From Antrihabitans spumae (GTDB lineage Bacteria > Actinomycetota > Actinomycetes > Mycobacteriales > Mycobacteriaceae): a DNA stretch of 64,000 bases. The stretch covers positions 1 to 64,000 of the forward strand of contig NZ_JBIMSN010000118.1 of assembly GCF_043944905.1 (NCBI RefSeq), written 5' to 3'. Shown here in pieces: positions 29,001 through 36,127 of this stretch. The number at the start of each line of letters is the position of its first letter. Position 1 is the first letter of the stretch. Position numbers and translations under genes: made by a program. The notes under the pieces were generated by a model. That model ran no database searches. It saw nothing but the letters and a program-made list of their open reading frames with translations, and had not been told where the DNA came from.

Positions 29001-32000
29001 CTACTGCGGTACGTCAACCGCGCAACCCGGCCGGTTCTTGCCGAACTGCCCTCGCCGCAAATCGGTTTCAACTATCTCGGGCGAACGGGTGGTGCGGTAC
29101 CCGAGGGACCGTGGTTGCCGGTCTCGGGAGGCAAAGCGCTCGGTGGCGCTCACGACGACGATATGCCGGCGACCGCAGTGCTCGCCATCGACGCCGTCAC
29201 CGAGGAGGGACCCGATGGACCGCAGTTGAGCGCATCGTTCGGATATCCGACCGGAGTCATCGCTGCCGCCGACGTCGAGGAACTGTCGTCGTTGTGGGTT
29301 GCTGCGCTGACGGCACTCGCGACCCACAGTGCCGCGCCGGATGCGGGTGGTCTCACACCGTCCGATCTGCCGTTGATCGCGACCACGCAGGACGAAATCG
29401 AAGGCTGGGAGCAGCGTTTCCCGGACTTCCAGGATGTGTGGTCCCTCGCGCCGTTGCAGGCCGGTCTGCTGTTCCACGCGATGCTCGCCCGGGAGACGGT
29501 GGACGTCTACACGGTCCAGATGACGCTCGATCTGGAAGGTGTCGTCGACGCGGGTCGGCTGCGGCGGGCCGGGCAGGCCCTGATCGACCGACACCCGAAC
29601 CTGCGAACGTCGTTCCTGGATCGTGGCGGTCGACCCGTGCAGGTCGTCACAGCACACGCCGAGTTGCCGATGCAGGAAAACGATTGCACCGCAGCGCAAC
29701 CCGGTGCGGTCGACGATCTTGCCGTCGTGGATCGCACCGAGCGGTTCGACATGGCAGCGCCGCCGCTGCTGCGATTCCGGCTGATCAAGACAGCGGACGA
29801 GCGCTACCGCTTGGTGATCACCTGTCATCACATCCTGGTCGACGGCTGGTCCATGCCGATCCTGATTCAGGAGTTGTTCGTCCTGTACGCGGCGAACGCC
29901 GATGTGTCGGTCCTCGCACCCGCCCGTTCCTATCGCGAATTCCTGTCCTGGCTCGCGACGCAGGATCGGGCTGCAGCACGTGAGGCGTGGGCGGATGCGC
30001 TTGCCGGAGTGGCGGAACCGACTCTTCTCGCGCCAGCACTCGATCCACACGAGGCGCACACTCCCGACACGGTTGCGATCAACGTGGAATTGTCCGCGGC
30101 GGCGTCGCAGGCTCTTGTCGGCCTCACTCGGGAGCGTGGCATCACCCTCAATACGGTCGTGCAGGCCGCGTGGGGGATGTTGCTGGCCAACCTGACCGGC
30201 CGAACCGACGTCACCTTCGGCACAACGGTGTCCGGACGGCCGCCGCAGATCTTCGGTGTCCAGTCGATGATCGGACTGTTCATCAACACCCTCCCGATCA
30301 GAGTTCGGATCGACCCGGCGGAGACGCTGGTGCAGCTGCTCGAGCGGGTGCAGGAGAGTCAGACCGCACTGCTCGATCATCAGTACGTCGGGCTCGCGGA
30401 GATTCAGCAGATGGTCGGTGTCGGTGCACTTTTCGACACGGTGACGGTGTTCGAGTCGTACCCGATCGATCAGGACGAGCTGCTGCAGACCATGGACATC
30501 GCGGGAATGCGCGTCGCCGATGTGGCCGCGCACGACGATACGCACTACCCGTTGACACTGCTGGCGATGCCGGGCGAGACGTTGCACCTGGAATTGAAAT
30601 CGCTTGCCGCGGTGTTCGATCGGGACGCGGTGGATGTTGTCGCGCAACGCCTGGTGCGGATACTCGAGGCGTTCACCGCGACGCCGGACCTGCCGTGTGC
30701 GCAACTGCAGATGCTGTCGCCGTCCGACTATCGACGAATCGTGGCAGCGCCGTCGGATGGTGTGGAGTCGCCGACCACGTTGGCGGAGGTGTTCGCGGCT
30801 GCCGTCGCAGTCGATCCGGCCGCCATCGCGCTGACCGCGGACGGTGTCGACGTGTCCTACGCCGAACTCGACGAGCGATCCAATCGGCTTGCCAGGTTGC
30901 TGATCTCGGCAGGTGCTGGACCCGACACCGTCGTTGCGCTCGCACTGACCAGGTCGGTCGAGTCGATAGTCGCCATGTGGGCAGTTGCCAAGTCCGGTGC
31001 GGCGTTCGTTCCGGTCGATCCGAAGCATCCGCCCGAGCGAATTTCGCACATGCTGACCGATTCCCAAGCGGTGCTTGGTGTTACGGTCTCCACCCATCGT
31101 GACCGGATGCCGGGTGACACCACGTGGCTCGTGCTCGACGATCCCGACGTTTCGGCGTCGATCGCGGCGTTGTCGTCGGCCGCGATCACGGATGCGGACA
31201 GGCTTGCGGTACTTCGCGTCGAGAGTCCGGCCTGGCTCATCTACACCTCGGGGTCGACCGGTGTTCCCAAGGGTGTTTCGGTGACCCATGCCGGGCTCGC
31301 GAACCTGGTTCGTGCGCAACGTGACTCACTCGAGCTGACGGCGGACTCGACGGTGCTGCATTTCGCGTCGCCGAGTTTCGACGCCTCGGCCTTCGAGGCG
31401 CTGATGGCGTTCGGGTCGGGCGCGCGTCTGGTCGCCGTGTCACCGACAGTGCTGGGTGGGCGCGAGCTGGCCGAGCTGATCAGGTCCGAACAGGTCTCGC
31501 ACATGGTGATCACCCCTGCCGCTCTCGCGACGATGGAACCGCTCGGGCTCGACTGCCTTCGGGTCCTCGCTGTTGCGGGTGAGGCGGTAGGTAGTGAACT
31601 CGTCGCTCGCTGGGCGCCTGGCCGGAAGATGGTGAACCTGTACGGCCCCACCGAGTTCACGATCTGGGCGACCGGCTCGGATCGGCTCGAGCCCGGCGCG
31701 CCGATCACGATCGGCAGTGCGGTGCTCGGTGCGAGCCTTCTCGTATTGGATTCATGGCTGCGTCCGGTACCGGTCGGTGTTGTCGGCGAGCTGTATCTTG
31801 CCGGTGCCGCGTTGGCGCGCGGGTATCACAATCGGCCCGATCTGACGTGTGGGCGTTTCGTCGCCAATCCGTTCGGCGGTAACGCGGAGCGGATGTATCG
31901 CACCGGTGATCTGGTGCGCTGGAGTGGTTCCGACGTCGCGGAGCTCGAATACCTCGGCCGCGACGACTACCAGGTCAAGATTCGTGGGTTCCGCATCGAA

Positions 32001-33350
32001 CTCGGTGAGATCGACGCTGCGCTGACCGCTTCCGACGAGGTCGAGTTCGCGACGACGATCGGGACCGAGGGACCGACCGGCGCAACGGTGTTGGCGTCGT
32101 ATGTGTTGCCTGTCGCAGGTGCCGATGTCGACGTCGACAGGTTGCGGGAGTCGGTCGCCGCGGTACTACCCGGTTACATGGTGCCCGCTGCGATCGTTGT
32201 GCTCGAGTCGATTCCACTGACACCGGTCGGCAAGCTCGATACCAAAGCGCTTCCGGCGCCCGACTTCTCGAACCGAGCACGGATCATCCGAGCGCCGCGG
32301 ACGCCACTGGAAGAGTCGGTTGCCGCTGCGTTCGCGGACGTGCTCGGGCTCGACGAGGTCGGTATCGACGAATCGTTCTTCGACCTTGGCGGTACCTCGC
32401 TGATCGCTACTCGCGTCGTCGACGTACTCGGTTCGGCTCTCGGACTTGCGGTTCCCGTCATGTGGATCTTCAACGACCCGACGGTCGAAGCGCTTGCGCG
32501 CCGGATCGGCAGGCACGAACACGAACCGGCAGAGGCGGCGGGATCGCCGCTCGCAGTCCTGCTCCCGATCCGTGAGACCGGTACAGCCGCGCCGCTGTTC
32601 TGCATCCATCCCGCGTCCGGGCTCGGCTGGAGCTACGCCGGCCTTGCCGCGCATCTCGATCCGCAACGACCCATCTATGCCTTGCAGTCGCCGGAACTGG
32701 AAGGGACCGAACCCATCCCGCAGTCGATCGACGAGTTCGCTGATCGCTACGTCACGGCAATTCGCACCGTGCAGCCTGCCGGTCCGTACAACGTCCTCGG
32801 CTGGTCGCTCGGCGGATTCGTCGCACACGCGGTGGCCACCCGGTTGCGTGCGGCAGGGGAGACCGTGGCGATACTCGCCCTGCTCGACGCAGACCTCGGC
32901 GTTCGGCACTTCGAGGCGCCACCGCAGTTGAGCGTCGGCGAGTTCTTCGCCGAGTTCGGCAAGGTGTTCGGGTTCGATTCCGTTCCCACCGACCTGACGG
33001 CCGAGCAGGCGGCAGAACTCGTTCGAACGGGCGTCGGTGGCGCCGCGTTCGTCGACGCCGGCCATTTGGAACGAATGACAGCGTCCTACAACAGGTCCGC
33101 TCGGATAGTCGCTGCGTTCGAACCGAACGTTTTCGACGGCAATCTCGTTTTCTTCACTGCGGCTGCCGAAGCGGGCGATGGCACACGGGCATTTTCGAGT
33201 TGGGCACCGTATGTCAGCGGGGCGACCGAGAACCATCCGATCGACGCGTTGCACGACGACATGACCGCACCCGAGGTGCTGCCTCAGTTGGCCGCGGTGC
33301 TCGAACGACATCTCAGCAGTTCCGGTGCGACGATCCTCGAAGCATCATGA
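20070..33350 (+). CDS. trimodular non-ribosomal peptide synthetase (C-A-T-E-C-A-T-E-C-A-T-TE)
   Basis: A 4426-residue peptide assembly line. C1 (HHIALDG, 154-160) is EntF-like and should accept an acyl or aryl starter. A1 has SGSTGLPKG near 630, and T1 carries its phosphopantetheine Ser at 1013. E1 is degenerate: His-Arg at 1216-1217 where HH is needed, and Ala1361 where the catalytic Glu of EGHGR belongs. C2 has HHILLDG at 1702-1708; A2 its core at ~2178; T2 Ser2571. E2 is intact (His2763-His2764, Glu2910). C3 has His3253-His3254, A3 its core at ~3725 and T3 (LGGTSL) Ser4110. The TE has GWSLGG with Ser4246 and probable His4395. Predicted product: a released tripeptide, residue 1 probably L, residue 2 D, residue 3 L. 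ATG at 20070; in-frame ATG at 20082 is possible. No MbtH protein or PPTase is nearby. The exporter genes overlap its stop. Confidence 0.95.
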   Translation: MREEMQQRSSPSPSEAVPGVPPGAFPLSAAQRGIWFAQHLAGSAPISIAQYVEIRGQLDVDALGRACVATGREFGSGFLRLIEVDGIPFQLIDDSLDAAPVFVDLRDEQDAEQVALAWMRTEFNAPLHILRDRLVNSTVLQIADDHYLWYTRIHHIALDGFAAMTLVQRTAALYSAFVADVEPPQSKAEDLAAIVSSDLQYRGSDRFTNDREYWAQHLSGAPQAVSLAGRTAPPNAHPRLFSAPLPERTGRLLDSVATGGGASVAPVIVAAFGAFLARMTGTDDVMLSLPVSARTTAVLRRSGGMVANVVPLRLTIGAQSTVGELIRTAQLELTGALRRQRYRQEDIFRDLGYAPDEAASFGPSVNIMMFDSTITLGDQVGLLHVLTSGLMEDLFVNVYPAAGDSSTHIDFQANPSLYTDDDLRRHHGRFLSYLERFLAGGPDCLLSTLELLDDAERAALAPVRGPDPIAARTLPEIFAAGAQTNPDAVALVLGDRSLTYRELDERSTQLARVLIAGGAGPERTVAIALPRSIESVVSVWAVAKTGAAFVPVDPTYPADRIAHMVNDSGVRIGVTDQAARSAVPDEVDWIVLDDPDVQQRCEAAGAEPITDADRSAPIRLLNPAYVIYTSGSTGLPKGVFVGHSGISNLIDDRSADLRVTAASRISYAYSPSFDASVEQLLVTFGVGATLVIIPPGIIGGDELTAVLDAARVTHLDVAPAMLSSLDPTALPSLAAVVVGGDVCPPELVARWATRVRMTNGYGPTETTITATSAVLLPDRPVTIGGPLRGATAVVLDRWLQPVPVGASGELYLAGTGVARGYANLFGTTASRFVADPYGEPGTRMYRTGDVVRWVQAGEKLELEYLGRSDFQVKIRGFRIELGEIDAALTNHDSVDFAVTVGASTPAGATVLVSYVKAAQDAKIDAAVLKSFVEEILPSYMVPSVIMVLDSVPLSASGKVDRKALPEPVFESAAGLGRAPSAPREHALAKLFAEVLGLESVGVDESFFALGGDSIVSIQLVSRAKTAGLGFTARDVFERKTIAGLAAVAKDLGASAGLLRELPGRGVGRIQLTPVANALLEQEASFDGNAQAVLVQLPAGIDGAELTASLQAVLDRHDVLRAVLRVVVPDLDGGDLESAAETTESGWVLDVSPAGSVVADDIVHRVDVAADVDLRAAADRELAIATAQLDPTAGLVVRAVWLAPVDDRNGLLWLVAHRLVVDGESWRIIVPDLAVAWRAVHAGDVPELAPVATSLRAWSHAVGAADAVAQRFSEVPTWQAILDTPDPLLGSRALDPAVDLTETAGRVRLRVPARLTQELLHTLPERFHSDAEHGLLVALAMAVSRWRRERGVVCDSMLVSVAGSGRTAIAEADLRRTVGAFATPHPLAMDVAGIDLADAYAGGRGAGLVLKTVKEQLRVVGNDGVGYGLLRYSNDARVATIVDRAEPQIRFSYLARTGIGTAGEWRPAAFERIRDRMLPLEAALDLDVIVEDGPDGAELAVSWTFPSGVFDPIDIEELSQQWLSALEGLAAHARTRHAGGHTPSDFELVSTTQAEIELWERAYPSLTDVWPLSPLQSGMLFHAVFAAESTDEYTDQSVLTLAGTVDDERLREAAQALLDRHENLRVAFLETNSGPRQIVLGDVAVLWRSVDLSALDEAASSAEIDRLLAADRLTKFDTASPPLLRFLLIRIAEDRYKLVMTGHHILLDGWSTPLLVRELLGLYAAFDGRGQLAPPRSYKAYLAWLAQQDRAASVAAWKQALAGIDSATRVMSTDHLVAESEAGSTSLTLGPDATAALTATAREHGFTLNTAVQAAWAMVLGTLTGRTDVVFGGTVSGRPPQLPGVEEMLGLFINTLPVRVELDPAESLVALLTRIQAEQSALLDHQHVGLSDIHSAVGLHELFDTLTVFESYPVDRKALAASLDIAGMRVLDADGSDATPYPLSLMVIPIKNATGAQSLQVTLKYLTDAIGDAGAKELVARCVRYLHVMASAPATKVAAVEPCDENTRSTMVAITGPDALDVRSLPEILTSAAALDPDAVAIRFDGQSVTYRELDERSNRLARVLIRSGARPETFVAVALTRSIESVSTVWAVAKTGAAFVPIDPKHPEDRIVHMLTDSGAIVGVTTAEIRAGLPGELDWLELDDPWTSRIVANADGMPVEAAELLAEPMIDNTAYLIYTSGSTGVPKGVAVTHRGLANLVRAQHDEMAVTAESRFLHFASPSFDASVSEALFAFGSGARLVVVPPTVLGGDDLAELIAAEQVSHMVITPAALATLSPAELECVRVLAVAGEAVGQEVIERWSPGRTMLNHYGPTEFTIWATGSDALAPDKTITIGGPIRGATALVLDTWLRPVPAGVVGELYLSGPSLARGYHRRSELTASRFVANPFGGPGARMYRTGDLVRWTAGAGGSTDDASGHALEYLGRSDFQVKVRGFRIELGEIDAALTADPRIEFATTIGVEGPTGATVLVSYVLAGTEANVSAEELQEVVGKSLPSYMVPTAIEFLASIPLTPVGKLDRKALPRPTFGRGSGPSRAPDNEIEEQLCELFAQTLGVDSVGVDDSFFALGGDSIMSIQLVSRAKSAGVHFTPRDVFERKTVAGLAEIAGARGDADHRMEVVDELPGGGVGAVPLTPIVKWLVEPGAEFGRFSQAIMLSLPVGSKRPDIAATLQAVLDHHDALRAKLVREYGEWSMEVLAPGSITADGIIHRVKITDRTDFDAVAARELSAAADQLEPDQGRVVQAVWFDPATDATVEPRLWLVVHHLAIDGVSWRTIVPDLVASGAQVAAGAKPVLPPVGTSFRRWAHGLVDAANSEARVAELDLWRSVLGGPDPLLGTRALDRKIDTADTVEEVRVTVPVDVTDAMLTTVAEKFRGGVNDGLLAALALAVSKWRQQSSETSGAGSVVVNLEGHGRQEEIVGADLSRTVGWFTSVFPVRLDVGGLDLDDAFAGGPAAGAAVKRVKEQLLAVPDHGIGFGLLRYVNRATRPVLAELPSPQIGFNYLGRTGGAVPEGPWLPVSGGKALGGAHDDDMPATAVLAIDAVTEEGPDGPQLSASFGYPTGVIAAADVEELSSLWVAALTALATHSAAPDAGGLTPSDLPLIATTQDEIEGWEQRFPDFQDVWSLAPLQAGLLFHAMLARETVDVYTVQMTLDLEGVVDAGRLRRAGQALIDRHPNLRTSFLDRGGRPVQVVTAHAELPMQENDCTAAQPGAVDDLAVVDRTERFDMAAPPLLRFRLIKTADERYRLVITCHHILVDGWSMPILIQELFVLYAANADVSVLAPARSYREFLSWLATQDRAAAREAWADALAGVAEPTLLAPALDPHEAHTPDTVAINVELSAAASQALVGLTRERGITLNTVVQAAWGMLLANLTGRTDVTFGTTVSGRPPQIFGVQSMIGLFINTLPIRVRIDPAETLVQLLERVQESQTALLDHQYVGLAEIQQMVGVGALFDTVTVFESYPIDQDELLQTMDIAGMRVADVAAHDDTHYPLTLLAMPGETLHLELKSLAAVFDRDAVDVVAQRLVRILEAFTATPDLPCAQLQMLSPSDYRRIVAAPSDGVESPTTLAEVFAAAVAVDPAAIALTADGVDVSYAELDERSNRLARLLISAGAGPDTVVALALTRSVESIVAMWAVAKSGAAFVPVDPKHPPERISHMLTDSQAVLGVTVSTHRDRMPGDTTWLVLDDPDVSASIAALSSAAITDADRLAVLRVESPAWLIYTSGSTGVPKGVSVTHAGLANLVRAQRDSLELTADSTVLHFASPSFDASAFEALMAFGSGARLVAVSPTVLGGRELAELIRSEQVSHMVITPAALATMEPLGLDCLRVLAVAGEAVGSELVARWAPGRKMVNLYGPTEFTIWATGSDRLEPGAPITIGSAVLGASLLVLDSWLRPVPVGVVGELYLAGAALARGYHNRPDLTCGRFVANPFGGNAERMYRTGDLVRWSGSDVAELEYLGRDDYQVKIRGFRIELGEIDAALTASDEVEFATTIGTEGPTGATVLASYVLPVAGADVDVDRLRESVAAVLPGYMVPAAIVVLESIPLTPVGKLDTKALPAPDFSNRARIIRAPRTPLEESVAAAFADVLGLDEVGIDESFFDLGGTSLIATRVVDVLGSALGLAVPVMWIFNDPTVEALARRIGRHEHEPAEAAGSPLAVLLPIRETGTAAPLFCIHPASGLGWSYAGLAAHLDPQRPIYALQSPELEGTEPIPQSIDEFADRYVTAIRTVQPAGPYNVLGWSLGGFVAHAVATRLRAAGETVAILALLDADLGVRHFEAPPQLSVGEFFAEFGKVFGFDSVPTDLTAEQAAELVRTGVGGAAFVDAGHLERMTASYNRSARIVAAFEPNVFDGNLVFFTAAAEAGDGTRAFSSWAPYVSGATENHPIDALHDDMTAPEVLPQLAAVLERHLSSSGATILEAS

Positions 33351-34402
33351 CCACCGCGCGACACACCAAGAACGAGTTGGAGAAGCCAATGCCGCAATCG
33401 GAATCCGCAGTAATCGTCGAGGGGATCGAGAAGTCCTTCGGCGGTGTGAAAGCGCTGCGCGGGATCAGCTTCGAGGTCGCACGTGGCGAAGTGCTCGGTG
33501 TGCTCGGGCCCAACGGCGCAGGCAAGACGACGACGGTGAACATCCTGTCCACCCTCGTGCGACCCGACAGCGGACGAGCGGTCGTCGCCGGGCACGACGT
33601 CGTCACCGATCCCGCCGGGGTGCGCCGCTCGATCATGCTGACCGGTCAGCATGCCTCGCTCGACGACATGCTCACCGGCTACGAGAATCTGGTGATGTTC
33701 GGTCGCCTGCTCGGGCTGACCAAGTCCGCGGCGCGTGCTCGGGCCAAGCAACTGCTCGAAGAGTTCGATCTGGTCCGAGCCGAAGACCGGCGCGTCGGAA
33801 CGTACTCCGGTGGTATGCGGCGGCGTATCGATATCGCGTGCGGGCTTGTCGTCCGTCCCGAGGTGGTCTTTCTCGACGAGCCGACCACCGGCCTCGATCC
33901 ACGCAGTCGGCAGGCGGTGTGGGATCTGGTGTCCAGCTTCAAGAGCAAAGGCATCACGACGTTGCTCACCACCCAGTACCTCGAAGAGGCGGACGCGCTG
34001 AGCGACCGCATCATCGTGATCGACCACGGCACCGTCATCGCCGAGGGCACCGCAGACGAGCTCAAGGCTCGGACCGGCGGAAGTTACTGCGAGATAGTGC
34101 CGCTCGACCTGAAGTCGATCCCGGCTGTCGTCGCAGCACTCGGTCCGATGCTCCCTGACGACTATCGGCTGGCCCTCACACCGGAATCGGATCGGATCGC
34201 GGTGCCCGCTCCGGACGGTGCGCGCACGCTCGCCGAAGCGTTGCGTCGATTGGATCAGGCGGACATCGATCTGGTCGACATCGCGCTGCGACGCCCATCG
34301 CTCGACGACGTCTTCCTTACGCTGACGGGACATGCGGCGGAGACAGTCGAGGTCACCGACGACACGGAAGCGGCTGATGCGGTCTCGGTGGTGAAGTCGT
34401 GA
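33347..34402 (+). CDS. ABC transporter ATPase, DrrA type
   Basis: A 351-residue ATP-binding subunit of an export ABC transporter of the daunorubicin-resistance type. Walker A is GPNGAGKTT, the signature region is YSGGMRRRIDIACGL, and Walker B is VVFLDEPTTGLDP. The C-terminal ~100 residues are the DrrA accessory domain (LADALRRL-like LAEALRRLDQADIDL). The start ATG overlaps the NRPS stop (ATGA at 33347-33350), so translation is probably coupled to the synthetase; ATG at 33390 (MPQSESAV) is an alternative. It likely exports the NRPS product. Confidence 0.93.
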   Translation: MTTARHTKNELEKPMPQSESAVIVEGIEKSFGGVKALRGISFEVARGEVLGVLGPNGAGKTTTVNILSTLVRPDSGRAVVAGHDVVTDPAGVRRSIMLTGQHASLDDMLTGYENLVMFGRLLGLTKSAARARAKQLLEEFDLVRAEDRRVGTYSGGMRRRIDIACGLVVRPEVVFLDEPTTGLDPRSRQAVWDLVSSFKSKGITTLLTTQYLEEADALSDRIIVIDHGTVIAEGTADELKARTGGSYCEIVPLDLKSIPAVVAALGPMLPDDYRLALTPESDRIAVPAPDGARTLAEALRRLDQADIDLVDIALRRPSLDDVFLTLTGHAAETVEVTDDTEAADAVSVVKS

Positions 34403-35208
34403 CCACAACTCTGGAGGAACGGAAGCAGCCGTCGGTCCTGCGGCAGTGGTGGGTGCTCACGCTGCGGCAGGTTGCGCCGTCGTTGCGCAACGGCGAAATC
34501 GCGACGGCGATCCTGACGCCCGTCGTTTTCACCGTCGGTTTCTATATCCCACTCAACCTCGTCATGAGCACGTTCGGACACGGGCTGTCCAGCTACGCGC
34601 AGTTTCTTATGCCGATGATCGTGTTGCAGGCCTTGGCCTTCGCCGCCATCACTGCGGCGCTGCGCGCGGCGACCGATACCGTCGACGGCATCAACCGGCG
34701 GTTCGGTTCGATGCCGATCGGTGTCGGAGTGCCACTCGCCGCGCGGATGTCGGCCAACATGTTCCGGTGCGTCATCTCGGTATCCGCGGCGGTCGTCTGC
34801 GGGTACGTGATCGGATTCCGGTTCGCGCTCAGCGCGATTCACACGGTCGGGTTCCTGCTGTTCGCACTGCTGGTCGGTGCGGCACTGTCGCTCGGTGCCG
34901 ACGTGCTCGGGTCGCTGTCGAAAAGTCCAGAAGCGACAACACAGTCGTTGACGCTGCCTCAGCTCATCCTCGGCATGCTGTCGGCAGGGTTCGCTCCCGC
35001 AAGTCAGTTCCCGGGCTGGATTCAGGGATTCGTTCGCAATCAGCCGGTGTCACAGTTCGCGTACGCGCTGCGTGCGCTGGCTGGTGACTCGACAGGCGGT
35101 GCGGGCGTAGTGAATTGGTCGACAATGGGACCGCCTTTGGCGTGGGTTATCGGTCTGATCGTCGTGTTCGCGCCATTGTCGATCATCATCACGTCGAGGA
35201 GGCCATGA
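34399..35208 (+). CDS. ABC-2 type transporter permease (DrrB-like)
   Basis: A 269-residue membrane subunit with about six helices and the ABC-2 domain (RQVAPSLRNGEIATAILTPVVFTVGFYIPL at the N-terminus, FVRNQPVSQFAYALRAL before the last helix). The GTG start overlaps the ATPase stop (GTGA), and its own stop overlaps the next ATG. It pairs with the second permease to form the exporter channel. Confidence 0.9.
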   Translation: MTTTLEERKQPSVLRQWWVLTLRQVAPSLRNGEIATAILTPVVFTVGFYIPLNLVMSTFGHGLSSYAQFLMPMIVLQALAFAAITAALRAATDTVDGINRRFGSMPIGVGVPLAARMSANMFRCVISVSAAVVCGYVIGFRFALSAIHTVGFLLFALLVGAALSLGADVLGSLSKSPEATTQSLTLPQLILGMLSAGFAPASQFPGWIQGFVRNQPVSQFAYALRALAGDSTGGAGVVNWSTMGPPLAWVIGLIVVFAPLSIIITSRRP

Positions 35209-36065
35209 TGGCTGCATCACGATCCGTCGCCGATCCAGCGGCGAAGGCTCTCGCCGACGACAGCTTCCCGGAGCAGGTCCGTCGGCGGTCGGAAAGCTCA
35301 CTCGCGGTACTGGTTCCGCACAGTCTGATTCAGACGCGGCGGCTGCTGGTCCGGTCGATGCGAGATCCGCTGACGTTGATGCAGGCCGTCGTGTTTCCAG
35401 CGCTGTTGCTGGTGATGCTCAATACGGTGCTCGGACGGCAGATTTCGGCGTATGCGGATTACAACGCCCTCTACGGGTCGGTCCCGATGACGACTCTGGT
35501 CGGCGTCATGTCGGGATCGATGGCAGGGGCGATCTCGCTGGGCCGGGAGCGGGAAGCGGGTTTGCTCGCGCGATTCTGGGTGCTACCGGTCCATCGCGCA
35601 TCGGGCTTGATCGCGCGGATCGCGACCGAGGGTGTGCGAATTCTTGCGACAACTGTTGTGCTGCTGATCGCCGGTTACGCGCTCGGTTTCCGGTTCGATC
35701 AGGGTCTACTCGCCTCGCTGGCATTCCTGTTGGTTCCGATGCTGTTCGGATTGGCGTTCTCGACGATGGTCACCGCGGTTGCGGTGTTCACGGCAAAAGC
35801 CACACTGGTCGAGGCGATCTCGTTGATCAGTTCGCTGATGATGTTCTTTTCCACCGGCTTCGTGCCGCTCTTCGCGTTCCCCGGCTGGATTCAACCCGTC
35901 GTCGAGCATCAGCCGTTGACGCTGGCGATCGAAGCGATGAAGGGACTGTCGTTGGGGGGTCCGGTCCAGGGTCCGTTGATCGGGACACTGCTCTGGTCGG
36001 GTGGGGCGATCGCGTTGTTCGCGATCCCAGCCGCACTCGGCTACAACAAGGCAAGTCGGCGTTAG
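35205..36065 (+). CDS. ABC-2 type transporter permease (DrrC-like)
   Basis: A 286-residue membrane subunit; after a ~45-residue cytoplasmic N-tail it has the DrrB/DrrC pattern (TRRLLVRSMRDPLTLMQAVVFPALLLVML, SGSMAGAISLGREREAGLLARFWVLPVHRASGL, EHQPLTLAIEAMKGL). ATG at 35205 after GAGGAGG overlaps the preceding stop by 4 bp; ATG at 35208 is also possible. Last gene of the NRPS-exporter operon; a 46-bp palindromic repeat follows. Confidence 0.9.
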   Translation: MMAASRSVADPAAKALADDSFPEQVRRRSESSLAVLVPHSLIQTRRLLVRSMRDPLTLMQAVVFPALLLVMLNTVLGRQISAYADYNALYGSVPMTTLVGVMSGSMAGAISLGREREAGLLARFWVLPVHRASGLIARIATEGVRILATTVVLLIAGYALGFRFDQGLLASLAFLLVPMLFGLAFSTMVTAVAVFTAKATLVEAISLISSLMMFFSTGFVPLFAFPGWIQPVVEHQPLTLAIEAMKGLSLGGPVQGPLIGTLLWSGGAIALFAIPAALGYNKASRR

Positions 36066-36077
36066 GCGGCTCCGCCG

Positions 36078-36123
36078 CTCGTGAGTCCTTTTGGTGGTCC
36101 GGCCCTCCGAAAGGACTCACGAG
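36078..36123. repeat. 46-bp palindromic repeat, copy 1 (candidate bidirectional terminator)
   Basis: Begins CTCGTGAGTCCTTTTGG and ends CCGAAAGGACTCACGAG. It sits in the 62-bp gap between the convergent exporter permease and LuxR genes. A short extra hairpin, GGCGGCTCCGCCGC, touches its left end. Confidence 0.85.
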
Positions 36124-36127
36124 GGCG

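Noticed and set aside
26706..31319. two long antisense frames (759 and 772 residues) opposite the NRPS
   Set aside because: They mirror the repeated A-domain codons; no recognisable domain or RBS, while the sense frame is an uninterrupted NRPS.
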